From Alphaproteobacteria bacterium (GTDB lineage Bacteria; Pseudomonadota; Alphaproteobacteria; Micropepsales; Micropepsaceae), in assembly GCA_947474565.1 (NCBI GenBank), contig CANJIS010000006.1, positions 1 through 64,000 of the forward strand: a stretch of 64,000 nucleotides of DNA, in the 5' to 3' direction. Positions 10,013-20,359 of this stretch are shown in pieces. The stretch's first letter is position 1; each line of letters begins with the position of its first letter. The position numbers and the translations under genes were made by a program. The notes below the pieces were generated by a model that was given only the letters and a program-made list of their open reading frames with translations, was not told the origin of the DNA and did no database searches.

Positions 10013-11344
10013 ATGGCATCTGCAGCCGAACAACTGGCCGCCAACTTCAGCTTCGGTAATCTGGGCAAGTCCCACGAGCTGCGCAGCCGCATCTTCTTTA
10101 CGCTGGGCGCGCTGATCGTTGCCCGTCTGGGCACCTACGTTCCCATGCCCGGCATTGATCCGGCGGCCGTTGCGCAGCAGTTGCAGCAGCAGGGCGGCGG
10201 TCTGCTGGATGTTTTCAATACCCTGGCGGGCGGTGCGGTCGAACGCATGGCGATCTTCGCCCTCGGCATCATGCCGTACATCTCGGCCTCCATCATCATT
10301 CAGCTGATGACCACCGTTTTCCCGGAGCTGGAAGCGCTCAAGAAGGAAGGCGAGGCGGGCCGCAAGGTTCTCAATCAATACACGCGCTACGGCACCGTCG
10401 GCCTGGCGCTGATCCAGGCCTACGGCATCGCCATCGGGCTGGAGCATTGGGGCAACGCGGTCATCAATCCCGGCTTCTTCTTCCGGATCACCGCCATGAT
10501 CACGTTGACGGGCGGCACCGTGCTTTTGATGTGGATCGGTGAACAGATTACCAGCCGCGGCGTCGGCAATGGTATCTCGCTCATTATCTTCGCCGGCATC
10601 GTGGCGCGCTTTCCGGCTTTGGCGGCCCAGGGTTTGGAATCGGCGCGCACCGGCGCCATCAACCCGCTTCTGCTGATCGCATTTGCCGTGATTTCGGTCC
10701 TGCTGGTGATGTTCATCGTCTTCATGGAACGCGCCCAGCGAAGGCTGTTCGTCACCTATCCCAAGCGCCAGGTGGGCAACAAAGTTTATGGCGGGGAAAG
10801 CTCGCATCTGCCGATCAAGCTGAACGTGTCGGGTGTTATTCCGCCGATCTTCGCCAGCTCGATCCTGCTCTTGCCCACCACCATCGCCAGCTTCAATGCG
10901 CAGAATCTGCCGGGCTGGCTGCAGACGGTGGTGACGTATCTCAGCCGCGGCCAACCGCTGTACCTGGTCCTGTATGCCCTGCTGATTTTCTTCTTCACCT
11001 TCTTCTATACGTCCATCGTTTTCCCGCCGGAAGAAACTGCGGAGAACCTGAAGAAGTATGGCGGCGTGTTTCCCGGCATCCGTCCCGGCAAGAAGAGCGC
11101 GCAATTCATTGACTACACCGTGACCCGCGTCACCGTGATCGGCGCATGCTACCTGGGCTTTGTCTGCTTGCTGCCGGAATTCATGTTCTACAAATACAAT
11201 CTCAGCTTCTCGCTGGGCGGCACCTCGATCCTGATCGTGGTCAGCGTGACCATGGATACGGTGGCGCAGATCCAGAGCCATCTGATTGCCCAGCAGTACG
11301 AAGGGCTGATCAAGAAATCGAAGCTCAAGGGAGCGCGCCGGTGA
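10013..11344 (+). CDS. secY: Preprotein translocase subunit SecY
   Basis: 443 residues with ten hydrophobic segments; the pore-forming subunit of the SecYEG channel in the inner membrane. The first TM region ([21 protein letters not shown]) and the cytoplasmic loop with [13 protein letters not shown] are diagnostic. GTGGAGTG precedes the ATG. A 195-base gap with a repeat separates it from rplO. It overlaps adk by four bases. Confidence 0.98.
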   Translation: MASAAEQLAANFSFGNLGKSHELRSRIFFTLGALIVARLGTYVPMPGIDPAAVAQQLQQQGGGLLDVFNTLAGGAVERMAIFALGIMPYISASIIIQLMTTVFPELEALKKEGEAGRKVLNQYTRYGTVGLALIQAYGIAIGLEHWGNAVINPGFFFRITAMITLTGGTVLLMWIGEQITSRGVGNGISLIIFAGIVARFPALAAQGLESARTGAINPLLLIAFAVISVLLVMFIVFMERAQRRLFVTYPKRQVGNKVYGGESSHLPIKLNVSGVIPPIFASSILLLPTTIASFNAQNLPGWLQTVVTYLSRGQPLYLVLYALLIFFFTFFYTSIVFPPEETAENLKKYGGVFPGIRPGKKSAQFIDYTVTRVTVIGACYLGFVCLLPEFMFYKYNLSFSLGGTSILIVVSVTMDTVAQIQSHLIAQQYEGLIKKSKLKGARR

Positions 11345-11910
11345 ATCTGGTTCTGTTCGGACCGCCCGGAGCCGGCAAGGGCACCCAGGCCAAGCTTCTG
11401 ACGGAAAAGCGCGGCCTGCCGCAGCTCTCCACCGGCGACATGCTGCGCGCTGCCATCGAGGCGGGCACGCCCGTCGGGTTGGCCGCAAAGGCGATCATGG
11501 ACAAGGGTGATCTGGTGTCCGATGCTGTGGTGATTGCGATCATCGCCGACCGTTATGACCAGCCTGACTGCCAGAACGGCGCTATCTTCGACGGCTTTCC
11601 CCGCACTGTTGCCCAAGCCGAAGCGCTGGACAAAATGCTGGCCGCCCGTGGCCGCCAGATCGACCATGTGCTGGAACTCAAGGTGGATGACGCCGCCTTG
11701 CTGGCCCGGGTGGAAAGCCGCATCGCGAGCGGGGGCCCGGTTCGGGCCGACGACAACCCGGAAACCCTCAAGAATCGGCTGGCGGTCTATTACAAGAACA
11801 CTGCCCCGCTGCTGGGCTTTTATGGCGCCCAGGGCAAGCTTCGGACGGTAAGCGGGATGGACCCCATCCCCGATGTCACCAAGGCTATAGACGCCGCACT
11901 GGGCGCCTAA
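11341..11910 (+). CDS. adk: Adenylate kinase (short form)
   Basis: 189 residues. It converts ATP plus AMP to two ADP. The P-loop GPPGAGKGT is at residues 7-15, and the DGFPRT motif is at about 83-88. The LID is of the short type without zinc cysteines, common in Alphaproteobacteria. The GTG start at 11341 overlaps the secY stop (GTGA); the longer frame back to 11146 lies inside secY. The secY-adk-rpsM order is typical. Confidence 0.97.
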   Translation: MNLVLFGPPGAGKGTQAKLLTEKRGLPQLSTGDMLRAAIEAGTPVGLAAKAIMDKGDLVSDAVVIAIIADRYDQPDCQNGAIFDGFPRTVAQAEALDKMLAARGRQIDHVLELKVDDAALLARVESRIASGGPVRADDNPETLKNRLAVYYKNTAPLLGFYGAQGKLRTVSGMDPIPDVTKAIDAALGA

Positions 11911-12211
11911 ACCCTCGAAAATCCCAGGCCTACCGCCCTCCCGGAGCAGGAGCGAGACGGCCGCGCCGGCCCTTGGCCAGCTTGGCGTCGCTACCGGCTG
12001 GACGCCCTAAGCGGCACTGCGACAATAAATCCCGGGGAGCTGTTGACGGTAGGGGGTCCGTTCCTATACTCCCCGCCCTCGCGACGGTTTTTCCTGTCAT
12101 TTCCGGGTTTTTGGGGCGTTTGGATCAAACCCCCGGACGGCCCGTTTTGACAAAAACCGCGCGTAGCATTTTTGAACCCTATCAACGGCTTGAAAGCCGG
12201 GAGAGAAATTC
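11911..12211 (+). promoter_or_regulatory. adk-rpsM intergenic region with promoter for the alpha operon
   Basis: 301 bases without a gene. TTGACG at 12043-12048 and TATACT at 12065-12070 with a 16-base spacer form a good sigma70-type promoter. It would start transcription near 12077 and leave a leader of about 135 bases before rpsM. A perfect TTGACA at 12147-12152 lies further down but has only a poor -10 (TTTTGA at 12170). I see no convincing terminator after adk, so read-through from secY-adk is also possible. Confidence 0.65.
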
Positions 12212-12589
12212 GTGGCACGTATCGCCGGCGTCAATATCCCGACCCAGAAGCGAGTCGAAATCGGCCTGAGTTATATCCATGGCATCGGTCCGCACACCGC
12301 CCGCAAGATCATCGCGCAGCTTGGCATCGCGCCGGAACGCCGCGTGAGCGATCTCACCGAATCCGAAATCATTCAGATCCGCGAAGTCATCGACCGCGAT
12401 TTCCTCGTTGAAGGCGATTTGCGCCGCGACGTGGCGATGAACATCAAGCGCTTGATGGATCTGGGCTGCTATCGCGGCCTGCGTCATCGTAAGAGCCTGC
12501 CGGTTCGCGGCCAGCGCACGCACACCAACGCCCGCACCCGCAAAGGCCCTGCCAAAGCGATCGCCGGCAAGAAGAAAGTTACCAAGTAA
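12212..12589 (+). CDS. rpsM: 30S ribosomal protein S13
   Basis: 125 residues starting at GTG 12212, after GGGAGAGAAA. uS13 contacts the P-site tRNA and the 50S subunit. The helix-two-turn-helix region ([10 protein letters not shown]) and the C-terminal [15 protein letters not shown] motif are clear. It starts the alpha operon and abuts rpsK without a gap. Confidence 0.97.
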   Translation: MARIAGVNIPTQKRVEIGLSYIHGIGPHTARKIIAQLGIAPERRVSDLTESEIIQIREVIDRDFLVEGDLRRDVAMNIKRLMDLGCYRGLRHRKSLPVRGQRTHTNARTRKGPAKAIAGKKKVTK

Positions 12590-12997
12590 ATGGCCGAAGC
12601 TAAATCTGCCGGCAAATCTGCCGGTCGCGCCCGCAAGAAAGAAAAGAAAAACATCGTTGTCGGCGTGGCGCATGTCGCCGCCACCTTCAACAACACCATC
12701 GTCACCATCACCGATGCCCAGGGCAATGCGATCAGCTGGTCGTCTGCTGGCATGATGGGCTTCAAGGGTTCGCGCAAATCCACGCCGTATGCGGCGCAGA
12801 TGGCGGCCGAAGATGCAGCCAAGAAGGCGATCGAACACGGCATGCGTACGCTGGAAGTCGAAGTCTCCGGTCCCGGCTCGGGCCGTGAGTCCGCGCTGCG
12901 CGCGTTGCAGGCGGTCGGCCTGGTGGTCACCTCCATCCGCGACGTCACGCCGATTCCGCACAATGGCTGCCGCCCGCCAAAGCGTCGCCGCGTCTAA
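12590..12997 (+). CDS. rpsK: 30S ribosomal protein S11
   Basis: 135 residues, a few more than usual due to an Ala/Lys N-terminal stretch. uS11 is a platform protein near the mRNA exit. The family motifs [17 protein letters not shown] and the end [13 protein letters not shown] are present. Its ATG directly follows the rpsM stop. Confidence 0.97.
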   Translation: MAEAKSAGKSAGRARKKEKKNIVVGVAHVAATFNNTIVTITDAQGNAISWSSAGMMGFKGSRKSTPYAAQMAAEDAAKKAIEHGMRTLEVEVSGPGSGRESALRALQAVGLVVTSIRDVTPIPHNGCRPPKRRRV

Positions 12998-13072
12998 TTC
13001 TATTCGGACTTAGAACTAACCCGTCGAACGTATGGGCATGGTCCGACATGCCCGGGACACGATGAGGAAAAA

Positions 13073-14089
13073 ATGTTTCAGAAAAACTGGCAAGAACTGA
13101 AGAAACCCAACAAGCTTCACACCGAAGCGGGCCACGACTCCGCCCGGTTGGCTACGCTTATCGCCGAACCGCTGGAACGCGGCTTTGGTCTGACGCTGGG
13201 CAATTCGCTGCGCCGCGTTCTGTTGTCTTCGCTTCAAGGCGCCGCCGTCACCTCGATGCAGATCGAGGGCGTGCTGCACGAATTCTCGTCCATTCAGGGC
13301 GTGCGCGAAGACGTCACCGACATCGTGCTGAACGTGAAGCAGATCGCGCTGCGCATGCATGCCGAAGGTTCGAAGCGCGTCAGCTTGCGCAAGCAGGGCC
13401 CGGGCGAAGTGAAGGCCGGCGACATTCAGGGTTCTTCCGACATCGAAATCCTCAATCCCGAACTGGTGCTCTGCACCCTGGACGAGAAGGTGGATTTCCG
13501 CATGGAGCTCACCATCGCCACCGGCAAGGGCTATGTTCCCGCCGACCGCAACCGTCCGGAAGATGCGCCCATCGGCCTGATCCCGGTGGACTCGCTGTTC
13601 AGCCCGGTGAAGAAGGTTTCCTACAAGGTCGAGAACACCCGTGAGGGCCAGAACCTCGACTATGACAAGCTGACACTCACCGTTGAAACCAATGGCGCGG
13701 TTACGCCGGACAATGCCGTGGCCTATGCCGCGCGCATCCTGCAGGACCAGCTCCAGGTCTTCATCAATTTCGAAGAGCCGCGCGAGCGCGTCACCGAAGA
13801 AGCCAAGCCCGATCTGGCCTTCAATCCGGTGCTGCTCAAGAAGGTGGACGAGCTGGAGCTTTCGGTGCGCTCCGCCAACTGCCTCAAGAACGACAACATC
13901 GTTTACATCGGCGACCTGATCCAGAAGACGGAAGCGGAAATGCTCCGTACGCCGAATTTTGGCCGCAAGTCGTTGAACGAGATCAAGGCGGTTCTGGCCG
14001 AAATGGGCCTGCACCTCGGCATGGAAGTGCCGGGTTGGCCGCCTGAGAATATCGAAGATCTCGCCAAGCGTTACGAAGACCAATACTGA
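13073..14089 (+). CDS. rpoA: RNA polymerase alpha subunit
   Basis: 338 residues, normal. The N-terminal domain ([17 protein letters not shown] at about residues 40-56) forms the dimer that seeds RNA polymerase assembly. The C-terminal domain from about residue 250 ([10 protein letters not shown]) binds promoter UP elements and activators. GAGGAAAAA precedes the ATG. It lies 75 bases after rpsK and 20 before rplQ. Confidence 0.98.
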   Translation: MFQKNWQELKKPNKLHTEAGHDSARLATLIAEPLERGFGLTLGNSLRRVLLSSLQGAAVTSMQIEGVLHEFSSIQGVREDVTDIVLNVKQIALRMHAEGSKRVSLRKQGPGEVKAGDIQGSSDIEILNPELVLCTLDEKVDFRMELTIATGKGYVPADRNRPEDAPIGLIPVDSLFSPVKKVSYKVENTREGQNLDYDKLTLTVETNGAVTPDNAVAYAARILQDQLQVFINFEEPRERVTEEAKPDLAFNPVLLKKVDELELSVRSANCLKNDNIVYIGDLIQKTEAEMLRTPNFGRKSLNEIKAVLAEMGLHLGMEVPGWPPENIEDLAKRYEDQY

Positions 14090-14109
14090 TTTAAAGAAAG
14101 TACCTCCCA

Positions 14110-14532
14110 ATGCGTCACGGTAATCAAGGCCGCAAGCTCAACCGCACTGCTTCACACCGCAAGGCGCTGTGGGGCAACATGACGGCTGCGCTGATCAAGC
14201 ACGAGCAGATCAAGACCACGCTGCCCAAGGCGAAGGATCTTCGCCCGGTGATCGAAAAGCTGGTGACGCTGTCGCGTCGCGGCACCAAAGATCTGCACGC
14301 CCGCCGCCAGGCGCTGGCCCAGATCAAGGATGCCGATCAGGTGACCAAGCTGTTTGACGTGATCGGTCCCCGCTACAAGGGCCGTCCCGGCGGCTATACC
14401 CGTGTTCTGAAGGCGGGCTTCCGTTTTGGCGACAATGCGCCGATGGCGATTATCGAGTTCGTGGACCGCGATGTGGACGCCAAGGGCAAGGATTCCGGCC
14501 CGGTGGAAATCGCGGAAAACAGCGAAGCCTAA
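14110..14532 (+). CDS. rplQ: 50S ribosomal protein L17
   Basis: 140 residues. The bL17 family start ([19 protein letters not shown]) is complete. The acidic end of about 20 residues is a common alphaproteobacterial feature. It is the last gene of the ribosomal cluster and is followed by a strong terminator. Confidence 0.97.
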   Translation: MRHGNQGRKLNRTASHRKALWGNMTAALIKHEQIKTTLPKAKDLRPVIEKLVTLSRRGTKDLHARRQALAQIKDADQVTKLFDVIGPRYKGRPGGYTRVLKAGFRFGDNAPMAIIEFVDRDVDAKGKDSGPVEIAENSEA

Positions 14533-14558
14533 ATACCGCCCATTTCCGGCGCGAAATT

Positions 14559-14588
14559 AAGGGCGGCTGAAAGGCCGCCCTTTTCTTT
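14559..14588 (+). terminator. Rho-independent terminator of the ribosomal cluster
   Basis: GGGCGGC (14561-14567) and GCCGCCC (14574-14580) form a 7-bp GC stem with a 6-base loop, followed by TTTTCTTTT. It begins 26 bases after the rplQ stop. Confidence 0.9.
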
Positions 14589-14606
14589 TGGCGATAGGAG
14601 CCTGGA

Positions 14607-16124
14607 GTGTTCCCGATGACGTGGCGCAGAAAGACAGCATCCATCGCAGCAGGCGCAGCAATTCTGGCGGCTGGTCTGGCGCTGGCCGTTCCTGCCCTGA
14701 CACAGCCGCGTGCCGCCGCGCCCACGCGTCTGGTGCCGCCTCAGCAGCAGCCACCGGCAAAGGCGCAAGCTGCTCCGCTGGCGCCGCCCGCCGCGCCGCC
14801 CAGTTCCATGCAACAGGTTCAGTTGACCTTCGCCCCCGTGGTCAAGCGGGTCGTGCCGGCAGTGGTCAACGTCTATGCCAAGACGGTGACCCAGGTGCAG
14901 GTCAATCCGCTCTACAACGATCCGTTCTTCCAGCAATTTTTCGGCGCTTCGCCAGAGATGCGCCAGCGCGTGCAGCAGAGCCTGGGCTCGGGCGTGATCG
15001 TGCGCGCGGATGGCCTGATCGTCACCAACAATCATGTGGTACAGGGCGGTAATGAGATCACCATCGCTTTGTCCGACAAGCGTGAATTCAAGGCCAAGGT
15101 GCTGCAGGCCGATCCGCGCACCGATCTGGCGGTACTGAAAATCGACACCAAGGGTGAGCAATTGCCGGTGGTGCCGTTCGTGGACAGCGACCGCATCCAG
15201 GTGGGCGATCTGGTGATGGCGATTGGCGATCCGTTCGGCGTCGGCCAGACCGTCACCATGGGCATTGTTTCGGCGCTGGCCCGCACGCAAGGCTCGGCCA
15301 ATGATTATCAGTTCTTCATTCAGACCGACGCGGCGATCAATCCGGGCAATTCCGGCGGCGCGTTGGTGACAAGCGATGGCCGGCTGGCCGGCATCAGCAC
15401 CGCCATCTATTCGCGCAGCGGCGGCAGCGTCGGCATCGGCTTCGCTATTCCCGCCAATCTGGTCCGCCGCGTGGTGGAAAGCGTGGAAGGCGGAAAGAAT
15501 CCGGTTGCGGGCGGTCTTCAGTTGGCTTGGGTCGGCGCCAATGGCCAGGCGGTGACCAGCGCCATCGCCTCCAGCCTTGGCCTGTCCAGGCCGGGCGGGG
15601 TGCTGATCAAGGATGTTTATCCGTCCGGCCCGTTGGCCAATGCCGGGGTCAAGAGCGGCGAAGTGATCGCCCAGGTCAACGGCGATACTGTGGACGATAT
15701 GCAATCGCTCAATTACCGCATCGCCACCCATCGTGCGGGCGAGGTGGTAAAACTGCGCGTGGCGGCGGGTAAAGCGGTGCGTGACGTGAATGTTACCCTG
15801 GCGCTGCCGCCGGAAAATCCGCCTCGCGAAGTCCAAACCCTTTTCGGACGCAATCCACTGGGTGGCGCGAAAGTGGAAAATCTTTCACCCGCTGCGGCCG
15901 GAGAGCTGCAGATGGATCTGATGGCCAAGGGCGTTGTGATCATATCCGTGAATCAGAATTCCTATGCCGGCGCGCAAGGCTTTCAGCCCGGCGATATCGT
16001 GCGCAACGTGAACGGTGTCACTATCAATCGCGTTGGTGATCTTGCGCGGCCTCTGGCTGCGGCGCACTGGGATATGGTGATTGAGCGTGGTGGGCAGAGA
16101 GTTTCCCTTTCTGTCGATGGCTAG
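14607..16124 (+). CDS. Periplasmic serine protease, DegP/HtrA family
   Basis: 505 residues. A signal or anchor segment (residues ~10-30) is followed by an Ala/Pro-rich linker. The trypsin-like domain has the complete triad: His143 (TNNHVV), Asp173 (RTDLAVL) and Ser249 (NPGNSGG). Two PDZ domains follow, around residues 320-390 and 425-490. The enzyme degrades or refolds damaged envelope proteins. GTG 14607 is used because TAGGAG lies 6 bases before it; ATG 14616 is an alternative. A Do-type protease after rplQ is common in relatives. Which paralogue (DegP or DegQ) cannot be told. Confidence 0.93.
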   Translation: MFPMTWRRKTASIAAGAAILAAGLALAVPALTQPRAAAPTRLVPPQQQPPAKAQAAPLAPPAAPPSSMQQVQLTFAPVVKRVVPAVVNVYAKTVTQVQVNPLYNDPFFQQFFGASPEMRQRVQQSLGSGVIVRADGLIVTNNHVVQGGNEITIALSDKREFKAKVLQADPRTDLAVLKIDTKGEQLPVVPFVDSDRIQVGDLVMAIGDPFGVGQTVTMGIVSALARTQGSANDYQFFIQTDAAINPGNSGGALVTSDGRLAGISTAIYSRSGGSVGIGFAIPANLVRRVVESVEGGKNPVAGGLQLAWVGANGQAVTSAIASSLGLSRPGGVLIKDVYPSGPLANAGVKSGEVIAQVNGDTVDDMQSLNYRIATHRAGEVVKLRVAAGKAVRDVNVTLALPPENPPREVQTLFGRNPLGGAKVENLSPAAAGELQMDLMAKGVVIISVNQNSYAGAQGFQPGDIVRNVNGVTINRVGDLARPLAAAHWDMVIERGGQRVSLSVDG

Positions 16125-16324
16125 TTCCCGCCGTTTTTGATTCGCTTGTTAACTTCTGCTCACTTTCCGTAGGCGGATAAACGTTCCGTTGCCGGCGGAA
16201 ATTCCTGACTTGTTGCAAATTGTTGCAGCGCATCACTTTTTTTTGCCTCTGCGCGACACCATAAACGCATTGCTGCGTTAGCCCTTCATCTGGGTGGCAT
16301 CGCAAAAAAAGAGGCATGCGCAGT

Positions 16325-16888
16325 ATGAAAAAATATCTTGCGGCTTTTACACTGATGTTGCTGAGCGCCAGCGCGGCGCAGGCCGACATGTTCGACAATC
16401 CCACCGTTTCGGTGCTGGGCGGCTTGACGTCGCATCCCAATCTCACCCTGGGCACAACGCAGCCTTCGGTGAGCGACAGCTACAATGCGGGCGCGCGCAT
16501 CAGCGTTGATTCGCCGGTTCCCGGCTTCACCATGGATGCCGACTATTTCTACAACCGCGGCGGCTATGCCAGCGGCGGCAGCCTGAATTCGCAAAGCGTG
16601 ATGGGCGACCCGATGTATCATACGCCCCCGACCTTCCCGGTGCGGTTGTATGGCGGTGCGGGTATCGGTCTGGTCAACAGCAGCCTGGGTGGCGCGCTGA
16701 AGGGCAGCTCTACGGTTCTGGGCTGGCAGAGCATTGGCGGTCTGGAATTCCCCCTGGACAACGGCACCGGCACCACTCTGTTCGCCGAATACCGCTACCA
16801 GAACGCCCATAACGCCAATGCCGGCACCATCCGGGGCGTTGGCAACACCAGCAACAACCTCTCAGTCGGTATCAAAATCCCGCTCTAA
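16325..16888 (+). CDS. Small outer-membrane beta-barrel protein
   Basis: 187 residues from ATG 16325. A signal peptide (MKKYLAAFTLMLLSASAAQA) is followed by alternating, Gly- and aromatic-rich segments (GLTSHPNL, DADYFYNRGGY, FAEYRYQN) and a last strand ending in hydrophobic residues (VGIKIPL), as in 8-stranded barrels. I chose 16325 over ATG 16316 because GAGG at 16311 is only one base from the latter. Its 200-base upstream region contains repeated TTGTTGCA-like words but no promoter I can defend. Function unknown; no ligand can be assigned. Confidence 0.7.
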   Translation: MKKYLAAFTLMLLSASAAQADMFDNPTVSVLGGLTSHPNLTLGTTQPSVSDSYNAGARISVDSPVPGFTMDADYFYNRGGYASGGSLNSQSVMGDPMYHTPPTFPVRLYGGAGIGLVNSSLGGALKGSSTVLGWQSIGGLEFPLDNGTGTTLFAEYRYQNAHNANAGTIRGVGNTSNNLSVGIKIPL

Positions 16889-16907
16889 AAGATTGAGTTA
16901 AAATTAG

Positions 16908-16940
16908 AAACGCCCCGGTTCATCCCGGGGCGTTTCCTTT
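16908..16940 (+). terminator. Terminator after the barrel protein gene
   Basis: CGCCCCGG (16911-16918) pairs with CCGGGGCG (16925-16932), followed by TTTCCTTTT. It lies 23 bases after the stop and 21 before rarA. Confidence 0.88.
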
Positions 16941-16952
16941 TATACTCGGCGC

Positions 16953-18266
16953 ATGAGTGATCTGTTTGAGTCCGGCGGGCTTTCTGAAGGCGCACCGCGT
17001 CCGCTTGCCGACCGTCTCAGGCCCCAGTCTTTGGCCGAGGTGATGGGTCAGGATCATTTGCTCAATCCGGAAGGCCCGCTGGGCCGCATGGTGGCAGGGG
17101 GGCGGCCACACTCCATTATTCTGTGGGGACCGCCCGGCACCGGCAAGACCACCATCGCCCGCTTGCTGTCCAGCGCCTTCGATCTTCACTTCGAGCAATT
17201 GTCGGCGGTGTTCAGCGGCGTCGCCGATCTGAAAAAGACGTTCGAGGCGGCGCGTGTCCGGCGCAAGATGGGGCAGGGCACGCTCCTGTTCATTGACGAG
17301 ATTCATCGTTTCAACCGCAGCCAGCAGGATTCCTTCCTGCCGGTAATGGAAGACGGCACCGTGGTGCTGGTCGGCGCCACCACGGAAAATCCTTCCTTTG
17401 AGTTGAATGGCGCCTTGCTGTCGCGGGGCCAGGTTCTGGTGCTGCGGCGGCTGGATGATGCCGCGCTGGAAAAACTGCTTCAGCGCGCCGAAGCCCATTA
17501 TGGCGAGAAACTTAAACTGACCGATGAGGCGCGGGCCTCGCTTCGCGCCATGGCCGATGGCGATGGCCGCTATCTGCTCAACCTGACCGAGGAAGTGGCG
17601 AGCTTGAAGATTGCCAAGCCGCTCGACTCTGCCGGTCTGATGGCGGCGGTGCAGCGGCGCATGCCGATGTACGACAAGTCGCGCGAAGAGCATTACAACA
17701 TCATCTCGGCGCTGCATAAATCCATTCGCGGCTCCGATCCCGATGCAGCGCTGTATTGGCTGGCGCGGATGTTGGCGGGTGGCGAGCAGCCGCTTTACAT
17801 CGCCCGCCGCCTGGTGCGGGCCGCGATAGAAGATATCGGCCTGGCCGATCCGGAAGCGGTGCATCAGGCGCTGGCGGCCAAGGACGTGGTAGATTTCCTC
17901 GGCAGCCCGGAAGGGGAGATCGCTTTAGCGCAATGCGCGCTCTATCTCGCCAGCGCCCCAAAATCCAACGCGGTCTATGTGGCGCTCGGCGCAGCCAAGC
18001 GGGCGGCGGCGGAGCATGGTTCGCTCATGCCCCCGGCGCATATCCTCAATGCGCCGACCAAATTGATGAAGAACCTGGGGTACGGCTCGGGTTATCAATA
18101 TGACCACGACGCCGAGGACGGCTTTTCTGGCCAGAATTACTTTCCGGACGCCATGGCGCGGCAGCGTTTTTACGAGCCCAAGGAAACCGGGTTTGAGCGC
18201 GAGATTGCCAAGCGGCTGGAATACTGGTCCAAGCTGCGGGCGAAGCGCGAAGGAAACGAGACATGA
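16953..18266 (+). CDS. rarA: Replication-associated recombination protein A (AAA+ ATPase)
   Basis: 437 residues. RarA/MgsA acts at stalled replication forks. The Walker A motif GPPGTGKTT is at about residues 52-60 and Walker B (LLFIDEIHRF) at about 112. The C-terminal tetramerisation region ends with the family's NYFPDAM segment. It shares a four-base overlap with crcB, so the two genes are probably cotranscribed. Confidence 0.95.
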   Translation: MSDLFESGGLSEGAPRPLADRLRPQSLAEVMGQDHLLNPEGPLGRMVAGGRPHSIILWGPPGTGKTTIARLLSSAFDLHFEQLSAVFSGVADLKKTFEAARVRRKMGQGTLLFIDEIHRFNRSQQDSFLPVMEDGTVVLVGATTENPSFELNGALLSRGQVLVLRRLDDAALEKLLQRAEAHYGEKLKLTDEARASLRAMADGDGRYLLNLTEEVASLKIAKPLDSAGLMAAVQRRMPMYDKSREEHYNIISALHKSIRGSDPDAALYWLARMLAGGEQPLYIARRLVRAAIEDIGLADPEAVHQALAAKDVVDFLGSPEGEIALAQCALYLASAPKSNAVYVALGAAKRAAAEHGSLMPPAHILNAPTKLMKNLGYGSGYQYDHDAEDGFSGQNYFPDAMARQRFYEPKETGFEREIAKRLEYWSKLRAKREGNET

Positions 18267-18649
18267 AGGGCACCATCCTGGCGATGGTCGGATTGGGCGG
18301 CGCCATTGGGTCCGTCGTTCGCTATGTGCTGGCGGGCTGGTTTCAGCCTGCGTCCTGGACCGGATTTCCCTATGGCATCTTCATCGTCAATGTCACCGGC
18401 GGCCTGCTCATGGGCATTTTCACGGAAGCGATGGCGCTGAAATTCCAGGTCTCGCCGGAAATGCGCGCTTTCCTCACCACCGGCATTCTGGGTGGGTACA
18501 CGACTTTTTCCACCTTCTCGTTGGAAGCCGGCATGTTGATCCAGCGTCAGGCTTACGGCCAAGCCGCCGCCTATGTCACCGGCTCGGCGCTGATTTCCAT
18601 CATCGCTCTTTTCATCGGCTTCTGGCTGGTTCGAGCGGTCTATGCCTGA
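18263..18649 (+). CDS. crcB: Fluoride exporter CrcB (Fluc family)
   Basis: 128 residues with four hydrophobic segments, normal for the small dimeric fluoride channel. The signatures FIVNVTGGLLMG and GGYTTFSTFS are present at about residues 41-52 and 75-84. The gene overlaps both rarA and rluC. I saw no fluoride riboswitch directly upstream, and the overlap leaves no room for one. Confidence 0.95.
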   Translation: MKGTILAMVGLGGAIGSVVRYVLAGWFQPASWTGFPYGIFIVNVTGGLLMGIFTEAMALKFQVSPEMRAFLTTGILGGYTTFSTFSLEAGMLIQRQAYGQAAAYVTGSALISIIALFIGFWLVRAVYA

Positions 18650-19667
18650 ACAAAGAGAAGTTGCACCGGACGATGACGGCATCCGGTTGGACCGCTGGTT
18701 CAAGCGGCATTTCCCCACAATCACGCATGCCCGCCTTGAGAAACTGCTGCGCAAGGGCGAAGTGCGGGTGGACGGCAAGCGCGCCAAATCCGCAGACCGG
18801 CTGGCCACCGGGCAGACGATGCGTCTGCCGCCGCAAGTGATCCATGACAAGGCCGAACCGAGACCGAAAGTGGCGGCGGTCCAGACATCGCGCAAGCTTG
18901 AGGATTTTATCCTCTATATGGACAAGCATCTTTTTGTTCTGAACAAGCCCTCCGGCCTGGCGACACAAGGCGGCTCCGGCTTGAAGGAGCATGTTGATGG
19001 CATGCTCGATCAGATCACGTATGAAAAGACCACGCGGCCCAAGCTGGTGCACCGGCTGGACAAGGATACCTCCGGCGTGTTGCTGATCGCGCGCACGGCG
19101 CAGGCGGCGTCTGGCCTGTCTGTTGAACTGGCGCGCCGTGATGCTTCCAAAATCTATTGGGCGCTGGTCAAGGGCGTGCCGGAGCAGAAGCGCGGTGTCA
19201 TCCGGGGTGCGCTGGCCAAGGAAGGCGTGCGTGGCAAAGACGAGCGCATGGAAATCAGTGAAAGCGAAGATGCCAAATTCGCGCTGACCGAATATTCCGT
19301 GATGGGGCAGGCGGGAAATGATTATGCCTGGGTCGCGGCCAAGCCCATCACTGGCCGTACCCATCAGATCCGCGTTCACCTCGCCAGCCTGGGCACGCCG
19401 ATTATCGGCGATTTCAAATATGGCGGTACGGAATCGAGGGGCAAGGGCTCCATACCCGACAAGCTGCATCTGCATGCCCGGTCGATTGATCTGGCGCGCC
19501 CCGATGGCGGACGCTTGCAGGTGACGGCGCCGCTGTCGCCGCACATGGTCAAAAGCTGGCAGATTCTGGGCTTCGATCCGGATGACAAGCGCGATCCGTT
19601 TCCGCCGCTGAAAAAGCGTGCGCCTTCCAGCAGTTATGCCGCAGGACGCAAAAGAAGGCGCACATGA
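18642..19667 (+). CDS. rluC: RluA-family 23S rRNA pseudouridine synthase (RluC-like)
   Basis: 341 residues. An N-terminal S4 RNA-binding domain (residues ~15-70) is followed by the catalytic domain with HRLDKDTSG (about residues 131-139), containing the catalytic aspartate. TGRTHQIRVHLASLG is a second family motif. RluC modifies three uridines of 23S rRNA in E. coli. The tail is Arg/Lys-rich. It overlaps crcB by eight bases and atp12 by four. RluC versus RluD is not certain. Confidence 0.88.
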   Translation: MPEQREVAPDDDGIRLDRWFKRHFPTITHARLEKLLRKGEVRVDGKRAKSADRLATGQTMRLPPQVIHDKAEPRPKVAAVQTSRKLEDFILYMDKHLFVLNKPSGLATQGGSGLKEHVDGMLDQITYEKTTRPKLVHRLDKDTSGVLLIARTAQAASGLSVELARRDASKIYWALVKGVPEQKRGVIRGALAKEGVRGKDERMEISESEDAKFALTEYSVMGQAGNDYAWVAAKPITGRTHQIRVHLASLGTPIIGDFKYGGTESRGKGSIPDKLHLHARSIDLARPDGGRLQVTAPLSPHMVKSWQILGFDPDDKRDPFPPLKKRAPSSSYAAGRKRRRT

Positions 19668-20359
19668 AGCGCTTCTATAAAGAGGCCGCTGTTGCGGCAG
19701 GCGAGGACGGTTATCGCGTGCTTCTGGATGGGCGGCCGGTGCGCACGCCCGGCGGCAACCTTTTGTCGCTTCCCAGTGCCGCTTTGGCGACAAGCATCGC
19801 AGAAGAATGGCGCGTTCAAGGCGATGAAGTCGTGCCGGCCTCCATGCCCATGCTGCGGCTGGCGAACACCACCATCGACGGCATCGGCAAGACCCGCGAA
19901 GCGGTGATCGATGCCATTCTTCGTTTTGGTGAACATGACCTGATTTGCTACCGCGCCGAGCAGCCGCCGGAATTGGCCAAGCTGCAGGATGAAGCCTGGA
20001 CGCCGTTGCTGGCGTGGGCGGCGCAAAGTCATGGCTCCAAGTTGACGGTCGGGGCCGGGGTTACTCATCTCGCCCAGCCGGTGGAAGCGCTGGCGGGGCT
20101 GCGCCGGGCGGTGGCGGAAATGGATGATTACGCCCTGGCGGCGCTGCATGTGATGGCCTCCATCACCGGTTCGCTGGTGCTGGGTTTGGCTTTGGCGGAA
20201 GGCCGGATCGATTCTGGCCAGGCTTTCAAACTGTCCCGCATCGATGAGGATTATCAGGCCGGAAAATGGGGCTCTGATGCCGAGGCCGAGGTGCGGGCCA
20301 AGGGTCTGGCGCGGGAGTTGGGCACCGCAGCGGCCTTTCTTGCTGCATCGGGGGATTGA
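19664..20359 (+). CDS. ATP12-type F1-ATPase assembly chaperone
   Basis: 231 residues. The family is found in Alphaproteobacteria and mitochondria, where ATP12 holds the F1 alpha subunit during assembly. The N-terminal segment RFYKEA, the LLDGRPVRTPGG motif (residues ~21-32) and the HDLICYRAE region (about residue 92) are characteristic. It begins in the rluC stop (ATGA). A HAD hydrolase gene that often sits between these two in relatives is absent. Confidence 0.9.
   Translation: MKRFYKEAAVAAGEDGYRVLLDGRPVRTPGGNLLSLPSAALATSIAEEWRVQGDEVVPASMPMLRLANTTIDGIGKTREAVIDAILRFGEHDLICYRAEQPPELAKLQDEAWTPLLAWAAQSHGSKLTVGAGVTHLAQPVEALAGLRRAVAEMDDYALAALHVMASITGSLVLGLALAEGRIDSGQAFKLSRIDEDYQAGKWGSDAEAEVRAKGLARELGTAAAFLAASGD

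Noticed and set aside
9965-11488. 507-codon minus-strand frame across secY and adk
   Set aside because: secY and adk are unmistakable on the + strand; this is a shadow frame.
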